Assembly (NCBI RefSeq): GCF_002795245.1
Contig: NZ_PGVG01000006.1
Coordinates: 31,687 to 95,686 of the forward strand
DNA from: Bradyrhizobium forestalis
GTDB lineage: Bacteria > Pseudomonadota > Alphaproteobacteria > Rhizobiales > Xanthobacteraceae
Reading direction: 5' to 3'
DNA length: 64,000 nt
Shown here one piece after another: positions 27,459 to 35,890 of this stretch. Below the pieces are notes generated by a model. That model did no database searches, was not told where the DNA came from, and saw only the letters and a list, made by a program, of their open reading frames with translations. A program made the position numbers and the translations under genes. Numbering within the stretch: the stretch's first letter is position 1; the number at the start of each line of letters is the position of its first letter.

Positions 27459-28178
27459 GTGAACATGGACCAGTTGAAGCGGCAGGCTGCTGCGCGCGCC
27501 CTCGAGGAGGTGCGCGACGGCATGCAGCTCGGGCTCGGCACCGGCTCGACGGCCAAACATTTCGTCGAGCTGCTCGGCGAGCGCGTGGCCGCCGGGCTCA
27601 AGGTGATTGGCGTGCCGACCTCCGAGGCGACGCGGGCCGATGCTCTGCGCTGCGGCGTGCCGCTGACGACGCTGGATGAGATCGACCATCTCGACATCAC
27701 CGTCGACGGCGCCGACGAGATCGATCCCGAGCTCAATCTGATCAAGGGCGGCGGCGGTGCGCTCTTGCGCGAGAAGATCGTGGCGGCCGCCTCGGATCGC
27801 ATGATCGTGATTGCCGACGACAGCAAGTGGGTGCCGACGCTCGGCAAGTTTCCGCTGCCGGTCGAGGTCATCCCGTTCGGCCTCGGGGCGACGCGCCGCG
27901 CGATCGAAAAGGCATTTGCCGAATGCGGCGTTTCCGGGCAAATGGCGGTCCGCAAGGCCAAGGACGGCCACGTTTTCGTCACCGATGGCGGCCACTGGAT
28001 CGTCGATGCCCAGCTCGGACGTATTGTGGATCCACCCGGTCTCGCCAAGGCGCTCAGCGCCATCCCCGGGGTGGTCGAGCATGGCTTGTTCATCGGCTTG
28101 GCCAGCTCGGCCGTTCTGGCGGGCGGCGGCGGAATCCGCGTGATTGAACGGCGCAAGCCGAAAGGAGACCAGGAATGA
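27459..28178 (+). CDS. rpiA: Ribose-5-phosphate isomerase A
   Basis: ~239 aa; interconverts ribose-5-phosphate and ribulose-5-phosphate. Motifs: [58 protein letters not shown] (catalytic Asp/Glu/Lys) and [13 protein letters not shown] at 27459 (then AACATGGAC) is chosen because AGAGG lies ~11 bp before it; ATG at 27465 or a further start at 27420 remain possible. The last codons overlap the next gene by 4 bp (ATGA), so the two are translationally coupled. Confidence 0.93.
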   Translation: MNMDQLKRQAAARALEEVRDGMQLGLGTGSTAKHFVELLGERVAAGLKVIGVPTSEATRADALRCGVPLTTLDEIDHLDITVDGADEIDPELNLIKGGGGALLREKIVAAASDRMIVIADDSKWVPTLGKFPLPVEVIPFGLGATRRAIEKAFAECGVSGQMAVRKAKDGHVFVTDGGHWIVDAQLGRIVDPPGLAKALSAIPGVVEHGLFIGLASSAVLAGGGGIRVIERRKPKGDQE

Positions 28179-28723
28179 AGAACGCGTTGAAATTGTTGCC
28201 GGCCGCGACTCTCGCTGTGGGACTGGCCCTCTCGGCCGCCCCGGCCATGGCGCAGCAGCCGGCGCCGGCCCCCAAGGCTGCCGCAGCACCGGCTCAGGCG
28301 AAATCCTCGCCGGCGGCCATCGCAGCGGCCAAGGAAATTTTGCAGATCAAGAACGCCACGGCGATGTATCAGGGCGCCGTGCCCGGCCTCGTCGAGAAGA
28401 CCAAGATCGCGCTGACGCAGCAGAACCTCAACTACCAGAAGGATCTCAACGAGGTCGCGCCGATCGTGGCCCAGCAGCTCGCCGGCCGCCAGAACGAGAT
28501 CGGCGAAGGCATGGCGCAGATCTACGCCAGCGAGTTCACCGAGCAGGAGCTGAAGGACCTCGTCACCTTCTACAAGTCGCCGCTGGGCAAGAAGCTGATC
28601 GAAGCCGAGCCGCGCGCCATCGGCCTCAGCATGGCCTTCATGAACTCCTGGGCCCAGAACTTCTCCGAGACCGTGATGGGCGCCTTCCGCGCCGAGATGC
28701 GCAAGCGTGGCAAGGAGATCTGA
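28175..28723 (+). CDS. DUF2059 secreted protein
   Basis: 182 aa with an N-terminal signal peptide (hydrophobic 6-25, cleavage after AMA-QQ) and an Ala/Pro linker. The DUF2059 domain follows: [35 protein letters not shown], the family signature. These periplasmic proteins are uncharacterised. It overlaps rpiA by 4 bp and is followed by a strong hairpin, so rpiA and this gene form a two-gene operon. Confidence 0.85.
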   Translation: MKNALKLLPAATLAVGLALSAAPAMAQQPAPAPKAAAAPAQAKSSPAAIAAAKEILQIKNATAMYQGAVPGLVEKTKIALTQQNLNYQKDLNEVAPIVAQQLAGRQNEIGEGMAQIYASEFTEQELKDLVTFYKSPLGKKLIEAEPRAIGLSMAFMNSWAQNFSETVMGAFRAEMRKRGKEI

Positions 28724-28746
28724 TCGATCCTATCTGATCAGAGTTC

Positions 28747-28772
28747 ACTAAAGCGCGTCATCGCGCTTTAGT
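28747..28772 (+). terminator. Hairpin after DUF2059 gene
   Basis: ACTAAAGCGCG (28747-28757) pairs with CGCGCTTTAGT (28762-28772) around a 4-nt loop, followed by TTGCTATTT. The next ~75 bp carry a common rhizobial intergenic motif (GAGCATGATCTTTTCGGAAAACCG ... CCGGATCATG, given in two parts) running up to gor. Confidence 0.7.
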
Positions 28773-28871
28773 TTGCTATTTGAGCATGATCTTTTCGGAA
28801 AACCGCGCCACACTTTGCGCTGGCGCGGCCCTTCGGGTCCGGATCATGTTCTGAAAGGGGTCGGAGTGACA

Positions 28872-30260
28872 ATGGCTAAATTCGACGTCGACCTCTTCGT
28901 CATCGGTGGCGGCTCGGGCGGCGTGCGTGCCGCCCGCATCGCGGCCGGTCACGGCGCCCGCGTCATGATCGCGGAAGAGTACCGCATGGGCGGCACCTGC
29001 GTGATCCGCGGCTGCGTGCCGAAGAAGCTGTTCGTGATCGGCTCGCATTTTCGTCAGGAGCTCGAGGACGCCGCGGGCTTCGGCTGGACCGTTCCGTCCG
29101 TCAGCTTCGACTGGCCGACTCTGATCGCCAACAAGGACAAGGAGATCGCGCGGCTGGAGGCGGCCTACACGACGAATGTCGAGAAGTCGGGCGCGCAGAT
29201 CGTCAAGAGCCGCGCGGTGATCGAGGACAAGCACACCGTCCGCCTGTTCGAGAACGACAAGAAGATCACCGCGAAGTACATCCTGATCGCGACCGGCGGC
29301 GCGCCCAACCATGGCGCAGCAATTCCCGGCATCGAGCACGTCATCTCCTCCAACGAGGCGTTCCACCTTGCGAAGCTGCCGAAGCGGATCGTGATCCAGG
29401 GCGGCGGCTATATCGCGCTGGAATTCGCCGGCATCTTCGCCGGCTTCGGCTCCGACGTCACCGTGATCTATCGCGGCGACAACATTCTTCGCGGTTTTGA
29501 CGAGGATGTTCGGACCCACGTCCGCAGCGAGATGGAGAAGCAGGGGATCACGATTCTCACCGGCTGCACGGTGACAAAGGTTGACCGCCACGGCGAGGGC
29601 TTCACCACCCATCTGTCGAACGGATCGAGCATTGGCTCCGATCAGGTGATGTTCGCCATCGGCCGCCATCCCAACGTCGCCAATCTCGGGCTCGATAAGG
29701 CCGGCGTCGCCATCAACCCGAACAATGGCGGCATCGCCGTCGACCATTTCTCCAGGAGTTCGGTCGACAGCATCTATGCCATCGGCGACGTCACCCACCG
29801 CTTCAACCTGACGCCGGTCGCGATCCGCGAGGGCCATGCCTTCGCCGACACCGTGTTCGGCAAGCGCGAGGTGAGTGTCGATCACGCCAACATCCCGACC
29901 GCGGTGTTCTCGCAGCCGGAGGTCGGCACGGTGGGGCTGACGGAAACCGAGGCGCGCGCGCAATTCAGCCACGTCGACATCTACAAGACGACGTTCCGCC
30001 CGATCAAGGCGACGATGTCGGGCCGCGACACGCGCGTGCTGATGAAGCTCGTGGTCGACGGCGCGACCGACCGCGTGCTCGGCTGCCACATCGTCGGCGA
30101 CGCCGCCGCCGAGATCACGCAAGCTGTCGCGATCGCGGTGAAGATGAAGGCGACCAAGGCCGATTTCGACACGACCATCGCGCTGCATCCGACCGCGGCC
30201 GAAGAGCTCGTCACCATGCGCACGCCGACCGCACGCCACGTGCGTCAGGCGGCGGAGTAG
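28872..30260 (+). CDS. gor: Glutathione-disulfide reductase
   Basis: 462-aa flavoprotein that reduces GSSG with NADPH. The FAD site is DLFVIGGGSGGVRAAR. The redox-active disulfide is Cys43-Cys48 in GGTCVIRGCVPKK. The NADP site is IVIQGGGYIALEFAGIFAGFG with downstream arginine YRGDNILRGF. The C-terminal active-site His-Glu is in ALHPTAAEELV. ATG at 28872 has GGAG 5 bp before it; upstream codons in the frame come from an intergenic repeat. It is monocistronic. Confidence 0.94.
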   Translation: MAKFDVDLFVIGGGSGGVRAARIAAGHGARVMIAEEYRMGGTCVIRGCVPKKLFVIGSHFRQELEDAAGFGWTVPSVSFDWPTLIANKDKEIARLEAAYTTNVEKSGAQIVKSRAVIEDKHTVRLFENDKKITAKYILIATGGAPNHGAAIPGIEHVISSNEAFHLAKLPKRIVIQGGGYIALEFAGIFAGFGSDVTVIYRGDNILRGFDEDVRTHVRSEMEKQGITILTGCTVTKVDRHGEGFTTHLSNGSSIGSDQVMFAIGRHPNVANLGLDKAGVAINPNNGGIAVDHFSRSSVDSIYAIGDVTHRFNLTPVAIREGHAFADTVFGKREVSVDHANIPTAVFSQPEVGTVGLTETEARAQFSHVDIYKTTFRPIKATMSGRDTRVLMKLVVDGATDRVLGCHIVGDAAAEITQAVAIAVKMKATKADFDTTIALHPTAAEELVTMRTPTARHVRQAAE

Positions 30261-30314
30261 GGCGGCCAGACGAGCTCGGCTCTTAATTGGTGCGCGCTAA
30301 CCCTCCTCCCTTGT

Positions 30315-30585
30315 GGGCAGGGCTATCGCATATGCTTTCACGGGGACTGTCCGCGGGCTTGCTCCGCCTCTCCCGCTTGCGGGAGAGGCCGACGCGCCCC
30401 GGGCGATGCGAAGCATCGGCCCGCGCGCGGCGGGTGAGGGCTCTCGCCGCGCAGGGACATACTCGGCAAATTCTCAACAACCCCAACGCGGAGACACCCT
30501 CTCCCCAACCCTCCCCCGCAAGCGGGGGAGGGAGCCCAGTGCCGATGCCGCCGCATCGTGCACGCCATATGCGATCGCCCTGCCC
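30315..30585. repeat. Composite palindromic intergenic repeat, second copy
   Basis: The whole gap 30261-30773 is non-coding. Inverted termini at 30315-30334 (GGGCAGGGCTATCGCATATG) and 30566-30585 match except for one base. Inside are the CCTCTCCCGC-TT-GCGGGAGAGG hairpin (30366-30387), a GATGCGAAGCATC hairpin, and CCCTCCCCCGC-AA-GCGGGGGAGGG. A further arm pair, GGCTTCGCG-GAA-CGCGAAGCC, and TTCTCCC/GGGAGAA sequences run to ~30715. The element shares its parts with 15904-16245. Confidence 0.85.
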
Positions 30586-30773
30586 TTGTGGGGGAGGGTG
30601 GCTTCGCGGAACGCGAAGCCGGGTGAGGGGTATCTTTCCTCACGAACGGTGTGTCGAGCGGAGAGAACCCCTCATCCGGCGCTTCGCGCCACCTTCTCCC
30701 ACAAGGGGAGAAGGAAGGAACATCGAGCGGCAGGCGAACCCAATCACTACGCGTGCCCGACAGCGACGCGCGG

Positions 30774-31913
30774 CTACCCGTACAGATACCCGACCGGCCT
30801 GCCTTCCGTGCGCAGGGGACGGATGTCCTTCTGCGTGATGATCTGACCGGCGAGGCCGTCGATCTCGTCACGCTGCGTCGGGGTCCAGCTCCGCAGCTCG
30901 TTCATGCCCTTGAGCAGGCCGAGCCGCAGGATCTGGGTGTTTTCGCCGACACCCGTGAGGCGGATGGACTCCTTGCCGGCCGTCACCACGTCGCCGGCGG
31001 AAAGGTCGAAGCTCTCGCCGGCCTTCTTCTGAAATTCGGCGGTGCCGCGAATGACGCGATAGATCACGACCTCGCCCTTGGCGAAACAGGTCGCGTCCGC
31101 AGCGGCCGACGTGCTCTTGGGCAGCAGCGAATGACTGCGCGGGTCGGTTGCAATGATGTGGCCGGTGACGAGGTGGCCGCTCGGACTCTCGATGCCGATA
31201 TCGCGCACATAAACTGGCAAGGTCGATTTGACGGAGCCATCGGCGAGCGGCTTGAACAGCGCGTCCAGCGCCAGGGGATCCTGAAGCCAGAAGCCGGCAT
31301 CGGCCGGCCGGTTGTGCAGGGGATGGCCCCAGGCCACGCGTGGTGTCTCGGCTTCATTGATCTGGTCCGGACCGACGATGGTCGGGTTCGGAAACGTCGT
31401 CGGATCGGTGATGAAGGCTTCGAGGAATTTGCCGGAATAGCCCATCGAGATCGGATCGGGCACCACGGTCTGCGGCGTCTTCAGGTTCTCTTCGGTCGAC
31501 AGCCCCGACCAGGTGTAGAACAGCTGGCGGTGCACGATCGCGCTTTGCAGCATCACCGCGCCGGGGCCGACATTGTAGAAGCGCCCGTCATAGTCGAAGG
31601 TGAATGCGCCCGAGGTGACCAGCACGAGCTGAAAGCCGCCCGGCGGCAGATGAAGATGGAAATCGGTGGGGCCGGTGTCGGGCCGATAGATCGGCAGGTT
31701 GGTCGCGACCTCGTGCAGGAGGAAGGTCTCGTTGTTGGCGTGAAAGCCTTCATTGGCGCGGTTGTAGAGCGCCTGCGGCCGGTACGTCGCCTCGAATTTC
31801 GCATCCCGGTCGCGATCGATCGCCACGAAATCCCGATCGTTGAGGCACAGCCGCGCGCCGTTCGGATGGGTGAGACCGGTGAATTTGAGAGCTCCGGCAG
31901 CATGCACGTTCAT
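30774..31913 (-). CDS. Bicupin-like protein of unknown function
   Basis: 379 aa from ATG 31913 (GGAGA ~7 bp upstream). Two beta-rich halves are visible. The first has FHLHLPPGGFQLVLVTSGAFTFDYDGRFYNVGPGAVMLQSAIVHRQLF, a cupin with candidate His ligands. The second has VVIYRVIRGTAEFQKKAGESFDLSAGDVVTAGKESIRL. The central part contains conserved-looking HPLHNRPADAGFWLQDPLA. The overall length and the paired His/Gly motifs recall bicupin dioxygenases, but I cannot assign it to homogentisate, gentisate or quercetin enzymes. It stands alone between a repeat region and a small zinc-ribbon gene. Confidence 0.65.
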   Translation of the reverse strand: MNVHAAGALKFTGLTHPNGARLCLNDRDFVAIDRDRDAKFEATYRPQALYNRANEGFHANNETFLLHEVATNLPIYRPDTGPTDFHLHLPPGGFQLVLVTSGAFTFDYDGRFYNVGPGAVMLQSAIVHRQLFYTWSGLSTEENLKTPQTVVPDPISMGYSGKFLEAFITDPTTFPNPTIVGPDQINEAETPRVAWGHPLHNRPADAGFWLQDPLALDALFKPLADGSVKSTLPVYVRDIGIESPSGHLVTGHIIATDPRSHSLLPKSTSAAADATCFAKGEVVIYRVIRGTAEFQKKAGESFDLSAGDVVTAGKESIRLTGVGENTQILRLGLLKGMNELRSWTPTQRDEIDGLAGQIITQKDIRPLRTEGRPVGYLYG

Positions 31914-32263
31914 GGCATTCTCCGATCTGAGGCCATTCATCCCGGAGCTGGGCGCGCGTAACTTGCCGCTCCTTGTCGTGGCCGGGCAGGGAATTGGCCT
32001 GATGCTGTCTTGCGAATTTTAGGCCAGTCGGAGCGCGACAGCGGCGCTGCAGGCTCACCGGCTGCACGCGGCGCGAAAATAATCGAGATTGCACCTGAGG
32101 TTAGGCAACAGAGGTCGCCAACATGCCTGGCCTGTCCGCGCAAGCCGCATGTCGGGTGGAGCGACTTAGCTTGTCTAATTTGTCGGCATGTCCAGCAAAG
32201 GGCATGCAGCCGTGCCGGTTGCGGCGACAGGTAAATGCCGGCGGCGTCAGCGCCTGACGCGGT
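31914..32263. other. Intergenic region, no gene recognised
   Basis: About 350 bases between two minus-strand genes. Short frames on both strands lack ribosome sites and family resemblance. I see no RNA gene or strong hairpin. Confidence 0.55.
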
Positions 32264-32485
32264 TCATTCGAACGATCGACGGACGGTCCGCCCGGGCTTG
32301 CCGAACGGGCTATCGGCCCACTTCGCCATGTCCAACGCGCGCGCATCGAACACTTCGCACCAGAGGCAGCTCAGCTCCGCGCGGCCTTTGGCCGTCAGCA
32401 TGGGGACAAGCGCGTGGCCGCAGCCGGTGCAGGATGTGATGCGATTCATGCGCTTGTCCGCGATCGTCGAATTCATGAATGGCAT
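32264..32485 (-). CDS. Small zinc-ribbon-like protein, unknown
   Basis: Up to 73 aa. It contains CTGCGHALVPMLTAKGRAELSCLWCE, a CxxC-x19-CxxC arrangement typical of a zinc ribbon, then DARALDMAKWADSPFGKPG. The start is uncertain: ATG at 32485, 32476 or 32449, none with a strong ribosome site. The Cys pairs and ordinary composition make it likelier to be real than chance. Function unknown. Confidence 0.55.
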   Translation of the reverse strand: MPFMNSTIADKRMNRITSCTGCGHALVPMLTAKGRAELSCLWCEVFDARALDMAKWADSPFGKPGRTVRRSFE

Positions 32486-32598
32486 TCTCGTTGCCGAAGC
32501 TTGCGCGGGCGCTATGGCGGCACGCGCGTCGGCAGCTCAATGCCGGTCCCAACTCGCAATGATGGCGTTGACGTAGTTGCAAGCTAAACAACGCTCTC

Positions 32599-32766
32599 GT
32601 GCCCCGGACGCAGCGCAGCGCTCCTTAGCGGTACGCTGCAGAGCCGGGGCCCATATCGCGGCAGGTTGGGGTGCGGCGTTCTGGGTCCCGGCTCTGCGCA
32701 GCAACGCCATCAGCGCGTTTACGCGCGTCTTCGACGCGCTATGGCGTTGCTGCGCGTCCGGGACAC
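32599..32766. repeat. Inverted-terminus intergenic repeat (~168 bp)
   Basis: Within the gene-free gap 32486-33059. The ends are near-inverted: GTGCCCCGGACGCAGC on the left and GCTGCGCGTCCGGGACAC on the right. A perfect inner pair GCAACGCCAT (32701-32710) / ATGGCGTTGC (32741-32750) encloses an alternating CGCG-rich hairpin. No transposase gene is present; it looks like a small non-autonomous or REP-like element. The rest of the gap shows nothing. Confidence 0.7.
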
Positions 32767-33059
32767 GGAGACATGCGCGTCAATGCTTGACCAAAGCCAG
32801 CAACACGGAACCGATGCGGCGGCTGGTCGCAGTCGCATCGCCTTGATTCCGACAGACCCACCTTTATCTCTGAGACGAACAAGAATCCGGGCCCCTCTGG
32901 CGAGGACGCCGACAGATGTCGGCAAACCTCGCGATGTCGGATGACCTGTCCCGCGCGAATGCGATGGATCGGCCGATTGTCGGGCCTCTGTTAGTTCTCT
33001 CCGACCATTCGTCTCCATCGCAGCTCCGTGCGGCCATTTCGCAAGTTAAGGGAGCTACG

Positions 33060-33527
33060 ATGTCTGAAGCCAAGACCTCACATCCGATCGAGATCACGGA
33101 GCCGTTCAGCCTGAACGAGCAGGCAGCGGTCGCGCTGGTGATCGTGGGCGCGCTGGTTGCGGTTGCCGACCGCCGCGTCTCGCCGGTCGAGCGCGACGAG
33201 GTGATTCGTTTCATCAGGGATCGCAGGCTGGCGCCGCACGTTTCGGACGAACGGCTTTGCGCGATGTTCGATGAACTCGCCGAACGGCTCGAAGAGCCGG
33301 ATTTTGCCAATGTCGTGATCGACACGCTGCGGCCGGTTTCGAATCTGCCGCTCTCGTCCCATCTGATGGAGCTGTCGGAGCGCGTTGCTGCGGCAGATGA
33401 GGACGTACATCCCCACGAAGTCCAGGCGATCAAATTGTTGCGCTTGCTGACGCTGGTGCTGCCGCGCGCGAAGCCGGTCGTGCCGAGTGTAGCGGGCGCC
33501 GAGCTGCAGGCCGCCTTGAAGGAGTAA
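33060..33527 (+). CDS. TerB-like protein
   Basis: 155 aa, soluble and mostly helical. The TerB-type alternating helices with acidic positions are visible: VIVGALVAVADRRVSPVERDEVIRFI, and the second half LMELSERVAAADEDVHPHEVQAIKLL. TerB-family proteins bind metal via such acidic motifs and accompany TerC membrane proteins. ATG at 33060 follows AAGGGAG. It is the first gene of a four-gene run with 2-bp, -4-bp and 32-bp junctions. Confidence 0.78.
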   Translation: MSEAKTSHPIEITEPFSLNEQAAVALVIVGALVAVADRRVSPVERDEVIRFIRDRRLAPHVSDERLCAMFDELAERLEEPDFANVVIDTLRPVSNLPLSSHLMELSERVAAADEDVHPHEVQAIKLLRLLTLVLPRAKPVVPSVAGAELQAALKE

Positions 33528-33529
33528 GC

Positions 33530-33892
33530 ATGAGCACAGTTCCGGACGAGCGCACCACGGAAATCGAGGATACCACCGGCCAGATCGCCGGTGGAGACCC
33601 GCGCCTGGCCAGGCTCGTCCACCGCCTGCCGCCGCGCATGGGCGACACCTTCACCTATCTGCTCAAGCCGTCCAGCCGCTGGGTCAGGATCCCCTCGGGC
33701 ACGCTGCTGGTCGTCGGCGGTGTGCTCTCCTTCCTGCCGGTGCTCGGCGTCTGGATGCTGCCGCTCGGCCTCGCGCTGCTCGCCGAGGACGTGCCTGCGC
33801 TGCGCTCCTCCCGTTCAAAGGTCTTCGACTGGATCGAGCGCCGCAAGCCGCATTGGCTCGATCCGTCGGCATTGAAAAATGATCAATCATGA
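33530..33892 (+). CDS. Small membrane protein of the Ter-like operon
   Basis: 120 aa. The N-terminal ~50 residues are soluble (acidic, then HRLPPRMGDTFTYLLKPSSRWVRIPSG). Two hydrophobic segments follow (TLLVVGGVLSFLPVLGVWMLPLGLALLAED), then a basic tail (RSSRSKVFDWIERRKPHWLD). No named family is recognised. It starts 2 bp after the TerB-like stop and overlaps the TerC start by 4 bp, so it is co-translated with them and probably works with them. Confidence 0.75.
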   Translation: MSTVPDERTTEIEDTTGQIAGGDPRLARLVHRLPPRMGDTFTYLLKPSSRWVRIPSGTLLVVGGVLSFLPVLGVWMLPLGLALLAEDVPALRSSRSKVFDWIERRKPHWLDPSALKNDQS

Positions 33893-34527
33893 TTGAATTC
33901 ATCACCCCCGATGCGCTGACCGCGCTGTTCCAAGTCATCCTGATCGACCTCGTGCTCGCCGGCGACAACGCCGTCGTGATCGGTCTCGCCGCGGCGGGGC
34001 TGCCGGCCGGGCAGCGCCGCCGGGCCATCATCGTCGGCATCGCGGCCGCCACCGCGCTGCGCATCGCCTTCGCTGGCGTCGCGACCCAGCTCCTGCAGGT
34101 CATCGGCCTCCTGCTCGCCGGCGGCGTGCTGCTGCTCTGGGTGTGCTGGAAGATGTGGCGCGAGCTGCGCGAGCGGTCTGCGCATTCGAGGCAGCTCGCC
34201 TTCAGCCATGGCAGCGGCGCGGCTGACGCGCCGGCACAGGGAAAGACGTTCGGCCAGGCGGCGGTGCAGATCGTCGCGGCCGACGTCTCGATGTCGCTCG
34301 ACAACGTGCTCGCAGTCGCGGGCGCCGCGCGCGAGCATCCCTACATCCTCGCCTTCGGCCTGCTGCTGTCGGTTGCGATGATGGGCGTCGCCGCCGATCT
34401 GCTCGGCCGCGTGCTCCAGAAGCATCGCTGGGTCGCCTATGTCGGCCTCGCCATCATTATTTACGTCGCCTTCGAGATGATCTATCGGGGCTCGCTCGAG
34501 CTCGCGCCCGTTATCGCGAGTCTCTGA
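33889..34527 (+). CDS. TerC-family integral membrane protein (YjbE-like)
   Basis: 212-aa polytopic membrane protein. Both TerC half-repeats carry the acidic ligand motif: FQVILIDLVLAGDNAVVIGLAAAGLP (D-x7-DN) and AAVQIVAADVSMSLDNVLAVAGAA (D-x5-LDN). The group is linked to manganese or other metal-ion export and insertion of exported metalloproteins in other bacteria; tellurite resistance is not proved by this sequence. ATG overlaps the preceding stop. Confidence 0.85.
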   Translation: MIEFITPDALTALFQVILIDLVLAGDNAVVIGLAAAGLPAGQRRRAIIVGIAAATALRIAFAGVATQLLQVIGLLLAGGVLLLWVCWKMWRELRERSAHSRQLAFSHGSGAADAPAQGKTFGQAAVQIVAADVSMSLDNVLAVAGAAREHPYILAFGLLLSVAMMGVAADLLGRVLQKHRWVAYVGLAIIIYVAFEMIYRGSLELAPVIASL

Positions 34528-34559
34528 GGCGCATGCCTGTCTGCAATCCGGAGTGATCA

Positions 34560-35144
34560 ATGACGTTTGAAACCAAAGCACTTTCGGCGCCGGCCGCGCC
34601 GCAACCGCCGATTGGCCTGTTTCCGAAGCTGATCTTCGGCTCGCGCTGGCTGCAATTGCCGCTCTATATCGGCCTCATCGTCGCGCAGGCCGTCTATGTG
34701 CTGTTGTTCCTGAAGGAGCTCTGGCACCTCGTCGCGCACTCGTTCGACGCCAGCGAGCAGCAGATCATGCTGGTCGTGCTCGGGCTGATCGACGTCGTCA
34801 TGATCTCGAATCTGCTGGTGATGGTGATCGTCGGCGGCTACGAGACCTTCGTCTCCCGCCTGAACCTCAGTGGGCATCCGGACGAGCCCGAATGGCTCAG
34901 CCACGTCAATGCCAGCGTGCTCAAGATCAAGCTCGCGATGGCGATCATCGGCATTTCATCGATTTCGTTGCTGAGGACCTTCATCGAGGCCGGCAATCTC
35001 GGCACCACGCGCAGCAATTTCACCGAGACCGGCGTGATGTGGCAGGTGCTGATCCACATGACCTTCATCATCTCGGCGATCGGCATCGCCTGGGTCGACC
35101 GTCTCAGCGAGGGCGGCCATCGCAAGGGGGCCGGCCACGGCTGA
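34560..35144 (+). CDS. YqhA / UPF0114 family membrane protein
   Basis: 194 aa with about four membrane helices. Family motifs: FGSRWLQLPLYIGLIVAQAVYVLLFLKELWHL, VLGLIDVVMISNLLVMVIVGGYETFVSR and the C-terminal WQVLIHMTFIISAIGIAWVDRL. YqhA proteins are uncharacterised; related ones have been tied to acid or stress tolerance. It closes the TerB-TerC operon (32 bp after TerC) and is followed by a clear terminator. Confidence 0.85.
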   Translation: MTFETKALSAPAAPQPPIGLFPKLIFGSRWLQLPLYIGLIVAQAVYVLLFLKELWHLVAHSFDASEQQIMLVVLGLIDVVMISNLLVMVIVGGYETFVSRLNLSGHPDEPEWLSHVNASVLKIKLAMAIIGISSISLLRTFIEAGNLGTTRSNFTETGVMWQVLIHMTFIISAIGIAWVDRLSEGGHRKGAGHG

Positions 35145-35185
35145 TGAACCTGGCCGCCTCAAGACCTCCCGAGCGGCCCAATCCT

Positions 35186-35223
35186 GAGCCCGCCTGATCG
35201 TCCGGTCGGGCGGGCTCTTTTTT
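35186..35223 (+). terminator. Rho-independent terminator of the Ter/YqhA operon
   Basis: GAGCCCGCC (35186-35194) pairs with GGCGGGCTC (35209-35217), followed by six T residues. Confidence 0.92.
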
Positions 35224-35350
35224 CGAGATCGCTAAAATTGTCTGCAATCCGTTCAGCGGCGGCAAACGCTTCGGACAAGAAGCACGGTGCCTTAAACCAG
35301 GCCTTTGGAACCGATCTGCATCCTGCCCCGCAAAAGGGCAGGGCATCAAC

Positions 35351-35614
35351 ATGTCAATTCTCAGGGAGATCGTCGCAGCGGTCGCGGGAGTCTACGCGCT
35401 CCTGTTCGTCTGCGACGCATTGTTCGGGGCCGGCGAGGCGCGCTTCGACGACGCCTATTACAGCGCCAGCTTCTACGCGCCGCGGCCGAAGGAATTTCGG
35501 TTCGCGAGCGACACGCCGCCAGCAGTCCGCGTCAGCGACGCCTTCGCGCAGTTTGCGCCGGGTGAAGCCAAGCCGAACAGGCGCTACTCGTCGCTGACGA
35601 CGATCATCCGCTAA
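35351..35614 (+). CDS. Small secreted hypothetical protein
   Basis: 87 aa: MSILREIVAAVAGVYALLFVCDALFGAGEA looks like a signal peptide or anchor. A Tyr/Phe-rich stretch (DDAYYSASFYAPRPKEFRFA) follows, then a hydrophilic tail. A purine-rich AAAGGGCAGGGC sits upstream of the ATG. I know no family for it; the composition suggests an envelope protein. Confidence 0.6.
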   Translation: MSILREIVAAVAGVYALLFVCDALFGAGEARFDDAYYSASFYAPRPKEFRFASDTPPAVRVSDAFAQFAPGEAKPNRRYSSLTTIIR

Positions 35615-35696
35615 GGGCCTGGACTCACTAATCGGCTGTCCGCCTCACGTCCGGTTTACCGCCGGCATCGGCCGAATAGCGGATAGGCTCCGAGGT

Positions 35697-35723
35697 TGCG
35701 GATGGGCCATAAGCCGACTTGCG
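35697..35723. repeat. Degenerate inverted repeat, left flank of low-GC patch
   Basis: TGCGGATGGGCCATAAGCCG..CTTGCG is, on the opposite strand, a near match to 37562-37590 (CGCAGGTCGGCTTCGGGCC..). Roughly 20 of 25 aligned bases agree. It may be a copy of a short dispersed motif rather than the end of a mobile element. Confidence 0.45.
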
Positions 35724-35890
35724 GTCTGCGGAGGCGGTCGCTTGCCTTCGCACATAGTTTCAGCAAATGCGATGGCTAACGATTGGTGAAAACGAAGCCG
35801 CAAAAGATGGCAGGTCACGGATTACAACCTCTGTTTGCTATGAGGCTAAACTGCTAGCAGTCTGACTGTAATCGACGCGCACAAATTGGC

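Noticed and set aside
28776..30239. 487-codon frame antisense to gor
   Set aside because: Mirror of a clear glutathione reductase; no motifs or ribosome site.
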